Assembly (NCBI RefSeq): GCF_026210795.1
Contig: NC_089433.1
Span: forward strand, 1,054,001-1,118,000
DNA length: 64,000 bases
Direction: 5' to 3'
Source of the DNA: Rhizophagus irregularis
Taxonomy: Eukaryota > Glomeromycota > Glomeromycetes > Glomerales > Glomeraceae
The notes under the pieces: generated by a model
What the model was told of the DNA's origin: nothing
Database searches by the model: none
What the model saw: the letters and a program-made list of their open reading frames with translations, nothing else
Program-made: the position numbers and the translations under genes
Part shown: positions 33,346 to 43,899 of the stretch, in pieces
How positions within the stretch are numbered: the stretch's first letter is position 1
Layout: each line of letters opens with the position of its first letter

Positions 33346-33626
33346 GCTATTTTGGCCATTTTGAATACAGTAACCTTGCGAAGAATTGTTAAAATCATGA
33401 CTTTTGTTACGAACTTACAGTTGACACTCAAGATCAATCATAATGTGAAAAGGACACTCAAAGATCAACATAATGTGAAAGCTTGGATGAAAAATCTCGA
33501 CGAATTAGGTCATTTTATTATCTTCGAATTTTTTATTTCATTTATTTTGTGATTACTTGTTTTACATCTTAAATATAATCATTATTAGGATTTTTTTCTT
33601 AATTGTTCAAAATTTATAAATAAAAA

Positions 33627-33655
33627 TGATTATTATTATTATTATTATTATTATT
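33627..33655. repeat. (ATT)n microsatellite
   Basis: A pure run of about nine ATT units, not in a gene. Confidence 0.9.
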
Positions 33656-33929
33656 GTGGTATCACGTCTTCAAATTCTATTTAATTCATTTTCCTTTATA
33701 ATAATTACCATAATTTGTTCGTCCACATTTTAAACAATATCCATCATTCCTTCTTTTTTCAGGTGGTCGCGTGTTTACATTTTCATTTCGTTGTCCTTTT
33801 CGCGTACTTCGTTAATTTTCATTTCGTTACCGATTCATTATTAGATAAATATGGTCCTACAAAATCTAAAATTTTTCCAAGAGTCAGTGAAAAGGCTCGT
33901 AAAAAGAATTGTTGCCCGGTTATTGCTGT

Positions 33930-34440
33930 CCAGAAATATAGTTGTCATCCATGGATAAGCAGATGGGAGGTATTCCACCCCATACACATTCTTATTGTTG
34001 TCCAGAAATGTTGTCCAGAATGTCGTCGTCGTCCATGGATAAGCAGATGGGAGGTATTCCACCCCATACACATTCTTATTGTTGTCCAGAAATGCTGTCC
34101 AGAATGTCGTCGTCATCCATGGATAAGCAGATGGGAGGTATTCCACCCCATACACATTCTTATTGTTGTCCAGAAATGCTGTCCAGAATGTCGCCGTCGT
34201 CCATGGATAAGCAGATGGGAGGTATTCCACCCCATACACATTCTTATAAATGTTGTCTAGTAATGTTGTCCAGAAATTGTTGTCCAGAAATGTTGTCCAG
34301 AAATTGTTGTCCAGAAATTGTTGTCCAGAAATGTTGTCCAGAAATTGTTGTCCAGAAATGTTGTCCAGAAATATAATTGTCGTCCAGATGCTAAAAGCTG
34401 AATAAGCAGATGGGAGGTATTCCACCCCATACACATCTTA
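33930..34440. repeat. 84-bp minisatellite merging into a 12-15-bp array
   Basis: CCATGGATAAGCAGATGGGA occurs at 33949, 34033, 34117 and 34201, exactly 84 bp apart. From about 34254 to 34378 the unit collapses to TTGTCCAGAAAT-type repeats of 12-15 bp. A final partial 84-bp unit lies at about 34402-34437. Because 84 is a multiple of three and the units lack stops, three frames stay open through the array; I treat them as by-products. Confidence 0.9.
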
Positions 34441-36125
34441 CCTTTAAAAAGTTTCCTTCTTTATTTTTTTCTTCTTTTTAATTTCGTTAAACTGTTTCAT
34501 TCGAAAATAATTTCTTATATCACTTTTACATAATGACGATATTTTTGTTTAAGATTTATTTTTTCAGTTTTAGTGAATTGAATGTGGAATGATTGTCTTT
34601 AAATATTAAATGAAAGTTAACATATGACTCATACAGTGTTGGAGTGACAATAAAATGAATGACACAAATGATCTAGTGAAATGTCACAATTGTCACATGT
34701 CATAATGTCATTTCGGAGAGCAAATGTTTGTCATTTAGAATTATATCATGTGATCTAAAATGCTAGCCAGAATTTATTTATACAAACTGCGGTTATACAT
34801 CTGATATCATCATATAATATATAATACTATACTATATGGTACTAATATTGTATCATATTTAATAAAAATCTTTATTTAATTACATAACAATTAATTTGCA
34901 TATACAAAATGATTAAAAAAGGTGATATTGGAACAATACCCTACGTATTGGTTATTAGTTATTACACCACTTTCATCATTAAAAAAAAAAAAAATTCTTA
35001 GGTCAAAACTACTTCATTATACTATATAGGGTATTTTACTATTTTATTAAATTTGAAAAAATACAGTACAATCAATCAATATCATTATTAGTAACAATAT
35101 GCATTAAAAATCATGATAATTAGAATCAATCACGTTAAAATTGTTTAGATTGAAAAATTTTTTAAAAATTGTATTATCCAATTAGTTTAGTTGCTTTAAA
35201 TCTGTACAAAAAATTATAAAAAGAAATATTTTGTCATTATTAATCATTCTTATGTATAAAGTTATGTTTATAAAAATTTCAACTGCTTGTAAATATAAAA
35301 TAATTATTATGACAAATCAGTAAATTAATAATCTATTTTAACATCATTTTTCCTAATAACTGAAATATATTATTGGTATTTAATGACAAATATTTTCTCA
35401 AAATTCAAAATTTAATAATGTCAAGGTAGTTACGCTCAAAGATACTGTAAATTATCTTAAATAAATCAACAAGTTGGCTTTAAAATAATTGACTGCGTTA
35501 TTTAGTTCTATTACCTATAGAAAATATTAAAATATATTAAAATACAAAAATTATTCTTATATTATTAAACGAAATAAGAATGAAATATCATAACTTTGCT
35601 TAAGCAGATAAATGGGAGGCGGTTGGGAAATCCAACAAAAATTATTGCCGATCATGACACGTGAGCAAAGTTGAGTATCGCTAAACATCATCGCTCACCT
35701 TACCAGGATTAGGGTAGAATTTTGTGAAATTCCGCTCATTAAGTTTGCTAATGCTGTGCGGTGAATTAGCAATAATGCCCAACAAAGTTAGCTTAATAAT
35801 CAAAACAAGTAAACGTTATATAAATATGACAAGGAGCTTATTAAATAATAAAATTTTATTATAATTAGATTTGATGTTCTGAAAAGAAAATTGTTGTCAT
35901 AAACGATAAGTATTTGATCACATGGTGGCTTGCACTAGCCGCTTATCCATGTGCCACATTGATTAAATAGTTAAATATTATTGATCAAATAGTTTATCTA
36001 TCAATCCTTTTCTTTCTTATCCGTTTCACTCTTTTAATAAACCATAGACCCACTTCTCTCAAATATAATTGGTTTAAAATCAGTCACGCGTACTATTTAC
36101 CTTAGAAAAATTTTTGTATTTTAAT
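34441..36125. other. Gene-free spacer with a dispersed repeat copy
   Basis: At 35665-35765 it holds the second copy of the repeat seen at 2730-2860. At 34640-34740, short inverted GTCAC/TGTCAT/AATGAC words cluster. At 35600-35625 GCAGATAAATGGGAGGCGG resembles the 84-bp unit's GCAGATGGGAGG. No gene is seen. Confidence 0.5.
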
Positions 36126-36129
36126 AAAA

Positions 36130-36890
36130 AATGCATATTTATTGTACTTTTATATTTAATTTTTTAATAAACTACATATAAAAACGCGTCTAATATTACA
36201 AAAAAAATAGCAATAAATTTTGCAAAAATTTGTTATTTCAATGAAAATTGATATCGTATTTGTTGAATAATTTATTTAGTCTTTAATGAACATATTATTT
36301 AATTAAAATGCTAAAATTACATTGTAAAATAAAAAAAAAAAATAAAAACGAACCACATTACAAAAATGCCTATAACTTTACAAATATGCAAGCTATTTTA
36401 TTGAAAATTAATATATGAATAGATCCTTGCCTGCTGAAAACTTTACTTGGTCCTCAAGACCTGTTTTATTCGATAAAAGTGATGAAATTACGCTATAAAA
36501 TAAAAAAATTATATGTGGCACAATAATTTTATTACAAAAAAAAAATACTCATATAAATTCTGAAAATAAACTACTACCTTGACGAAATTAATATTTGAGT
36601 AGTCTATACCTTCTAAATAAATAACTTACTTAGCTGTTTTAATTAACCAAAATACTAAAAATTATGCTATAAAGTAAGAAAAAAGCACTTTATTACAAAA
36701 ATACACATAGTACTACAAATATTCAAACTATTTTAATAAAATTTATAACTAATTACTTTCATACTTGTTAAACAACCTTATTTAGTCTTCCAAAGCTAGT
36801 TTAGTTTAACCAAAAAGCTGAGATTACGTTATGAAGTCTACATGAAAAAACGCGTTTGTTATAAAATTATTATGAAAAGTATTAACAACT
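36130..36890. repeat. Degenerate ~170-bp satellite-like array
   Basis: Four to five diverged units. The phrase 'AAA..ATTACrnTATAAAATAAAA' recurs at about 36310, 36480, 36650 and 36822. Each is followed at a similar distance by TTATTACAAAAATACnCATA, an ACTATTTTAATrAAAATT block and a CTTATTTAGTC-type block. Spacing is close to 170 bp throughout. The whole array is very AT-rich and non-coding. Confidence 0.7.
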
Positions 36891-37311
36891 TTTCTTTTTC
36901 TAAATTAATTATTAAAGAAAATACTGTTTTTATTAATTAAAAATAAATTTTTGAACCATAAAAAATATGGAAAAAATATGGGAAAAGATGCAAGAAAGAG
37001 AGATGTATAGTGGTGACTGGTGACGATAAACAATAAACAAATAAATAAATGTGGCTGATAATTTTGGGCCAATCATATTAGGAGGTCTAGGATCACATGA
37101 TCTGATAATCGAATTTTATACGTTAACTGAAATTAAAATAAAAATCGAAATTTCAATTTCAGTCACAACATAAATTATGTAAGGGCAAATGATTAACGCG
37201 TGACGTAATAACGATCTATAGATCATATGACAAATAGCTGATAAACGTAATATATGTCACTGCCCTAAAATTCTTTTCTGCTTTACCTTTCATCCTAAGA
37301 GTCAGATTTGT
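36891..37311. other. Gene-free spacer
   Basis: No gene or named repeat is seen between the satellite-like array and the GC-richer minisatellite. Confidence 0.45.
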
Positions 37312-37784
37312 GCATCGTGAACTCCGCTTCGTCCTTTTACAAGGCCCGGAGTCTCCTCACTTGTCTGCTGTGCATCGTGAACTCCGCTTCGTCCTTTTAC
37401 AAGGCCCGGAGTCTCCCCACTTTGTCTGCTGTGCATCGTGAACTCCGCTTCGTCCTTTTATAAGGCCCGGAGTCTCCCCACTTGTCTGCTGTGCATCGTG
37501 AACTCCGCTTCGTCCTTTTACAAGGCCCGGAGTCTCCCCACTTTGTCTGCTGTGCATCGTGAACTCCGCTTCGTCCTTTTACAAGGCCCGGAGTCTCCCC
37601 ACTTTGTCTGCTGTGCATCGTGAACTCCGCTTCGTCCTTTTATAAGGCCCGGAGTCTCCCCACTTGTCTGCTGTGCATCGTGAACTCCGCTTCGTCCTTT
37701 TACAAGGCCCGGAGTCTCCCCACTTGTCTGCTGTGCATCGTGAACTCCGCTTCGTCCTTTTACAAGGCCCGGAGTCTCCCCACA
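37312..37784. repeat. 60/61-bp GC-richer minisatellite, eight units
   Basis: GCATCGTGAACTCCGCTTCG starts at 37312, 37372, 37433, 37493, 37554, 37615, 37675 and 37735. Units differ mainly by CTTG versus CTTTG (60 or 61 bp) and TTTTACAAGG versus TTTTATAAGG. They are otherwise almost identical, so the array was homogenised recently. It is far richer in G+C than its surroundings. The overlapping open frames on both strands come from the repetition. Confidence 0.93.
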
Positions 37785-38019
37785 TATGCTCTTTTGAACT
37801 CGCTTTTTGTCAATCTCAATAAAGAAGATAATTTTATTTTATACCTTCGAAAAAATATCACATGCCTGAAAAAATAATTCCTGATACAATTTATGGCCTT
37901 AATAATAGCTAAGTAATGAAGTGAAAACTGGTAGGGTAGCAAAGCGAAATAATATGACGCTATCAAAGAGGGAGGGAGTTCTCGGATCCTAAGCCATAAA
38001 TGAGAGTCCCAGCATCAAG

Positions 38020-38539
38020 TTATTTCGCAATATTACCTTTACTGATACTTCCTCTAACGCTACCGCTACTACTACTATTTTTGCTACTGCTATTATCAGA
38101 AAAACTAACTGATTTCTTATTTCCCTCCTTTTCAACCCATTCGATAATTTTATCCATAGAAGTTCTTCTTGGTGATTTTTGATGACGATAAAAACTAGCT
38201 AATGTGCTAGCACTAAGTCCGATTTCGATCGATAAAATATTGTACAATTGTGTTGGTGAACGAGCTTCTCTTTTCCTCCTGTTATTAAAAGAGCCGTAAA
38301 CTCGACCTAGTATGTTTCATATTCATCCGTATATTTGGAATATTGTCCCATAGAAACGTGACTTGTGGAAGAGAATCGGTTTGATCCGGCTAGAAAAAAA
38401 AAAATAAGACGCAGTTTGGCGCAGATAAGTATATATGCATGACGTGATATTTTTTTTTCTTCCTCCGTAGCGCATGACTTACCTTGAGATATCGCATCAT
38501 TTCTCCATTCGGCTTCTGTACGCATTCTTTGAAGTTCAT
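38020..38539 (-). pseudogene. Two-exon gene with a helix-turn-helix-like C-terminus, reading frame broken
   Basis: Exon 1 (38539-38483) gives MNFKECVQKPNGEMMRYLK and a good donor (AAG|GTAAGT). The intron is 93 bp with a T-rich TTTTTTCTAG acceptor. Exon 2 starts PDQTDSLPQVTFLWDNIP in frame, but within the next 15 codons the recognisable sequence moves to a second frame (KYTDEYETY) and then a third (ILGRVYGSFNNRRKREARSP), with stops closing each. The third frame continues to the TAA at 38020 through LYNILSIEIGLSASTLASFY, SPRRTSMDKIIEWVEKE and a Ser-rich tail. The LSIEIGLSASTLASFY stretch looks like an XRE-type helix-turn-helix, so DNA binding is possible. Two small deletions or sequence errors would explain the state. 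The family assignment is tentative. Confidence 0.5.
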
Positions 38540-38838
38540 TGCTTATGTTAAGACTGTTCTTTCGAGGTTATTGTCTCCTGATCACATTAGATATTTGCGA
38601 AAAAAGAAGATAGTAACGGCAAAGATTATATAAATGTTTATGTTTCCCGAAAAAATGCCCTGGATCATATCCATGGTAAGGACACTACGGGTTACCATCT
38701 CGTAAATTACAATTGTGACGCCGAAGATTACGATCAAGAAAATATCCGTGTTTGAGAACATTTTTTTAGATATTTACTCGGCATAGAAAATTTTTGATAT
38801 TCTCTTTACCTTTTGAATTATTCTGATTTATTCTGAAA

Positions 38839-40411
38839 ATGACTAACTATTATTGGATTATAGCTCAACATTCTGGGAAAGTTCTCGAAGTTAAAGATGG
38901 CTCTTTGTGTAGTTATGTTGAAATTATCCAACATAAAGGTGTTAACCATAATATTTTAATAAAATAATAGCGTGTAATTTTAGTGTGATTATTATCTATT
39001 AATTGATTAATTTTATTTTCCCTATATTTAGGTTGATATGCAACTCTGGTATTTTAATGGTGGATTTATTGTAAATAAAAGATCTTGCTTCGTGCTTGAT
39101 GCCGCTGGATGTAAGTAACAATATAGTTTAATTATTGAAATCAAATCTTCTAATTTCTAAATCAAAAAAAAAAAAATTTTATTTAATAATCAAGGGAAAT
39201 GCCAAAATGGTGAGTTATTTAGTGAATATTATTTTGTTTCTCTAATTCCACAATTAAAGTATTTTAATTATCATAAAGGTACGAAAATTATTCAATATCA
39301 AAAGCAAAATGAACCTGCCTTGGTCAAGAATGGGAATACAGCTATAAGGACAATTTTATCCATTTGAAATTTAATCGAAATTTTGTCCTTGATGTCTCGG
39401 TATGCTATTTAAAATTGCTTTTCTTGATATATATAATATTGGAGATCGTAATAATAATAATTTTTTTTAAACTTGTATTTTTTATAGGGGGCGAAAACTG
39501 ATAATAGTACTAACATCCACTTGTGGGAAAAGCATGGTGGCAAGAATCAACAATTCATTTTGCAAAAGTGGGATGATGGTTCGGCAGTTATTGAAAATGC
39601 AGAAACGAACATTATTGATAATTTTAAATTTTTGCCAAAATTATCGCAAAATTTCCTTGAAATTTTGAATGATGACGAATATTACGATCATATAAACATT
39701 GAAGTTGGTGATAACCCTCATGTAAAAACATTTCACGCTCATATGGTTATTTTAAGTCATCGTTCTCCTTACCTACGAAGAAAGTTGTCGACTAACAAAA
39801 AAAATAATGATGGGACTTTGACACGTATTGAACTACCTAATATTTTACCAGAAATTTTTGTGATAATTTTAAGGTAAAATCTAATTGAATTAATGTATTA
39901 TTAATTTATCTATCATTATATTTTAAATCTCAAATATTGTATTTTTTATTTTTTTAGATACATTTATAGCGGAAAACTTTCTTTAAAAGAAATTGATCCA
40001 ACAAATATAATTAAATTATTAGTTGCCGCTAATGAACTAAGTCTCCAGGAGTTAGTTACCTATATTCAATCCTTTTTAATTGAAAACAAAGCAAACTGGA
40101 TGAAACAAAATTTTGATTTAATATATCAAACAAGCTATGAAATTGATTCTTTCCTGGACCTTCAAAGTTATTATAATGATTTAATATCAAATGAACCAGA
40201 TATTATATTCAAATCACCGCAAATTACGGTTATCCAAAATGATAATCTTCAAATAAGCGAAATTCAAGTTTGGGAACATGTACTTAAATGGGGAGTTTCT
40301 CAAAATTCAGCAAAACTTCCATCTAACCTAAGAAGATTTTAATACTTTGAAGAATACCTTACGACAATACATCCCGTTTATTAGATTCTATAATTTAACT
40401 TCCAAAGAAGT
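38839..40411 (+). pseudogene. Lectin-BTB-BACK-TLDc paralogue A, disabled and lacking TLDc
   Basis: The six-exon layout of its relatives is still visible: 38839-~38930, 39032-39110, microexon 39195-39209, 39285-~39405, 39488-39873 and 39958 onward. Lesions: exon 1 has lost about 24 bp at its donor side; a base is missing near 39320 (ACCTGCCTTGG against ACCTTCTCGCAG), shifting the frame before the QEW motif; 27 bp are gone from the BACK region near 40222; the frame stops at about 40340 after a small deletion; and the rest of BACK and all of TLDc are gone. The sequence jumps at 40411 from TCCAAAGAA to a segment that in paralogue B lies downstream of the stop, a deletion of about 1.15 kb by comparison with B. 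The conserved upstream block of B, C and D is also missing. Confidence 0.9.
39195..39209 (+). other. 15-nt microexon, paralogue A
   Basis: AG|GGAAATGCCAAAATG|GTGAGT. It encodes part of the lectin loop (WKCQN with the split codons) and matches those of B, C and D in length, phase and flanks. Confidence 0.75.
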
Positions 40412-41015
40412 AAATCATCAATGATGCGATGATTTTCAACTATTTTTGAATGAAAAATCCGTATGAGATTAATTATTCAGCGAAAAAAATACTAATTATG
40501 TATTTGTTTGCTTTATTTTACATTTTAACTTATATTATATATTGTGTGATTATTAAAAGTAAATAAGTTTAATCACATTTCATAAAATCTCTTACATTTA
40601 AGACATAATTTTGATGTATACTATGATCGCTGATACATTAATTTCTATTAAAATTCTAACAAGATATCTTCCAATCTATGTAACTCGTTTTTAACATGAA
40701 ATTATATAAACCTATATATTCTGCATTATGTCTTTGATAATGATTTCAAAAAGATCGTTTTAAGTGATCATAAAAACATGTGATGATGTATTGAAGTCGC
40801 ATCTGTATAATTGACAGTAAATCTGCAAAATTAACCCAAAACGCCAAAATCGAATTTCGTCAGTATAATAATATAATAATTTTAATTCTAACATTACTTA
40901 CATTACTTACATGCTGAGGCGCAATCACTGACGATTTAAATTCTACGTTATTTGTCATCAATAAAATTAATAATAAAAATGCTTAAAATTAAAAATAAAT
41001 AAATAAGCGATAATT
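40412..41015. repeat. 3' flank duplicated with paralogue B
   Basis: This non-coding stretch matches 50081-50690 almost base for base (ATCATCAATGATGCGATGAT, TGAAAAATCCGTATGAGATT, AACCCAAAACGCCAAAATCG). The A/B duplication therefore carried about 1 kb of 3' flank as well as the gene. Confidence 0.88.
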
Positions 41016-41179
41016 TTCCTTAGAAAATTGATAAACATATTGTTAACATACTATAATAAAGGACGGTCAGATAGAAAATTGTGTTACCTTAAAAATGTAT
41101 TTTTTCATATTGTTTACCGAATTGCTGGATCATTTTGTGTAATAATGATTTCCTTTTTCAAAAAAAAGAGTTTTGCTAA

Positions 41180-41545
41180 CTTGCCCCCCGGGTTAAATAA
41201 CCCAGTGTTTGGCAAATGACTTGAAATGACCAAATGATTCAAATGACAAATGACAAATGACATGTCATTTCAATGCTTAAATGACAAATGACCTTTGGTC
41301 ATTTGAATGTAATTTTGGTCAGCATTATAATTTTTGCCTACACTACATTCATTATTTTTTAATTATAGTCACATGATTATTTATGTGATAAATATTAGCC
41401 AATCAAAATCAAATGATTGAAATGATCAAATGACAAATGATTATGAATAATGACAAATGATTTCATAAATCATTTAAAAGGTCAAATGACCAGGTCATTT
41501 CAGAACACTGTAAATACTAACCCAGGTTAAATCACTCCCCCCCCT
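41180..41545. mobile_element. AAATGAC-rich element bounded by GGTTAAAT/CCC motifs
   Basis: CCCCCCGGGTTAAATAACCC at 41184-41203 and CCCAGGTTAAATCACTCCCC at 41521-41540 bound a stretch (about 41210-41510) made of AAATGAC heptamers in both orientations. Another double copy of GGTTAAATCACCC lies at 42330-42362. It is likely a non-autonomous element; the family is unknown. Confidence 0.5.
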
Positions 41546-43880
41546 AAAAATTTATATTTTACACCAATTAATTTTGATTGGTTAATTTAATTTATTTTCA
41601 TTACTGAAAATTTGCAACACTTTTATTCGCAAAATTTTTTTGTACTATAATTTAATCAAAGTTTATTAATTAGAAAAAACTCATTTTATTTATTTTTAAC
41701 AGGACACACAAAAAAATACATGACAATAACAAAGCAGACAAAAGAACAAAGCTATAAGAATAAAGAATGAAACTCATGTAAAAAGTTAAAGAATGAAATG
41801 ATGATGAAACCTATGAAGTCAAAAAGTAAAATTCGTGACAGAAAAGTAAAACATATTAAGTCAAAGAGCAGTATAGAGTAAAGAAAAGATAGTTAGTAAA
41901 GAATAAAAATTAGAAAATAAACAAGAACCTAAAGATTAAAGAATAAAAAAAGATACCCACCACAAAGAAAAAAGAAAAAACCCCATAGTTAAGTTAAGGA
42001 GCAAACCCATAAAAAATGTTAATGACCAAATAAAAACAAGTTAAGAGCAAAACGCGTCATATAATGTTGAAGAGCCTAAAGACCTAAAAAAAATGTACTA
42101 AAAAAAAAAAAGAAAGCAGATAAAAATAATAAACAAAAAAAGAAAATGGAATGGGAAATGGAAGGAAAATAAAACGAAACAGAGAGAAAAGAAAAAAACA
42201 AGGGGGAAGGAAAAACCGAAAAAAAACAATATAAACAGATAGTGTAACTATAAATATTAGTCAGCCCAATCAAATTTATCACATGATAGGGGTTGAATAA
42301 TTCATATAATTATATAAAATTTACTAGTAGGTTAAATCACCCGGATTAAATCACCCCGGGTTAAAATTAGTCTTATACTTTTTATTATTACTAATCAATC
42401 AAATTTTATTGCTCTTTTAGATAAAATATTTCAGATATCAAAAAAAAAAAAAAAATGCTTTCTGATTTTTTATTTATTTTTTAGATAAAAATTTTGATTT
42501 TTTTATCCAAAATTATTTCATATTTTATTTATTTATTAAATAATAAAATAAAAATAAAATGTAAGAATAGACAAAAAGATTGTTTATTTATTTTATTAAT
42601 ATAAATAAAATGATTAATTAATAAAAAAAATTTTTTTTACAATGGCAACAAATAATTTAAAAACTTTAAAAATAAAATAATGAATATATTTTCATCCATT
42701 ATAATACCTTATAAAATCTTTGATCAATAAGATTTCATATGTCAATCTTCTTTAAGGTCTATTACACTGCAATTATCTCTAACCTATTTGCTATCTCTTT
42801 TATAAATAAGTTCATAACAATAATAAAATTAATATTATACTATTTATATTATACATTTCAATTTAAACAGATCAATTAGCGGTGACGAAGTCACCGCACA
42901 TTAGAATCCTCTAGTTATAATAAAAAAAAATAGTTTTATTTAAAGTGATGATTTATTTACCTGCTAAAACAATATTAAAGACGAAAAATCAACAATAACT
43001 AAATATTTTAATTGCATAATTAATTTTGTGTGTGTTATACTGTATATAATTTTTAATTCGTTATTTGTTGTTTTAATTTTCAATCCTCTTTCTCAAGGTG
43101 TTATTATAGCAGCACGTAATCAATGAAGGCGAAGTAAAGGAGGTGTACAAGCCACGTTAAGATTCAAAGCCACTTTAAATTAATAATTTGAAAGTGCGAG
43201 ATTTTGATGTCAATAAATCTTTTGAACGGCAGTAGATACCGCAGTGAGTACAGTCATCTGGACATTGCGCCACAATTGTAACGAACAATGCAATATCAAA
43301 ACTTAATCGTATGATATCAAATGGACGAAGCCATAAAATTTTGTTTATTGTAAAGGGATCAAGAAAGTAAGCTCATTTTTTTTTAACTGATTTTGAATAA
43401 TTATCATTATAATATTATCCTTACTTAAAAGACTTATATTTTAGGTCATATCACTGCATAACAATTTGACACCAAGAATAGGAATATTGAATTTATGAAA
43501 GTAATAATTAAATAGCGTAAGTGAGTATAGTTACTTTTTTTTTTACAAAATTTTAGTTACAAATGGAAACCTTTATGTAAAAACTCCGTAAAAATGAGCC
43601 TTTCACGGATCCATTCACGGAAAATGTAAATAATTAGATAAATTCCGCAATATAAGGTTATTAATTCCGGAAATATGAGCCTTTTATGGAAAAAAGATGG
43701 AATATAAAAAACGGATTGACTTTTTTTGCAAGGAATAATACTAACGCCAATATTGTTATTAGTTGTCACAATACTAATACAACAAATAATATTATGTAAA
43801 ATATTAACAGATAAAAACAGATAAGCGAAATTCCTGTGTACATGTGTTTGATGATTCAGTATCACATATTCACATGTTTC
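41546..43880. other. Gene-free spacer
   Basis: Low-complexity A-rich sequence at 41690-42240 (the 42076-42282 frame is a by-product). GCGGTGACGAAGTCACCGC at 42889-42907 is a perfect hairpin with an 8-bp stem. At 43570-43700, TTCACGG/CCGTAAA words in both orientations resemble those at 44990-45120. Confidence 0.5.
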
Positions 43881-43899
43881 ATATGTATTTTAAGCCTTA

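Noticed and set aside
33715-34434. Open frames of 144-197 codons on both strands
   Set aside because: They exist because the 84-bp repeat unit is a multiple of three and lacks stops. Three overlapping frames on two strands cannot all be genes, and the peptides resemble no family.
37312-37784. Possible CRISPR array
   Set aside because: The units abut with no unique spacers and the context is a eukaryotic nuclear genome.
37357-37966. Several open frames across the 60-bp minisatellite
   Set aside because: Units of 60 and 61 bp force frame changes every one to three units; the peptides are products of repetition.
43557-43865. 102-codon minus-strand open frame
   Set aside because: No family resemblance; it overlaps inverted TTCACGG-type repeats and the start of the LINE relic.
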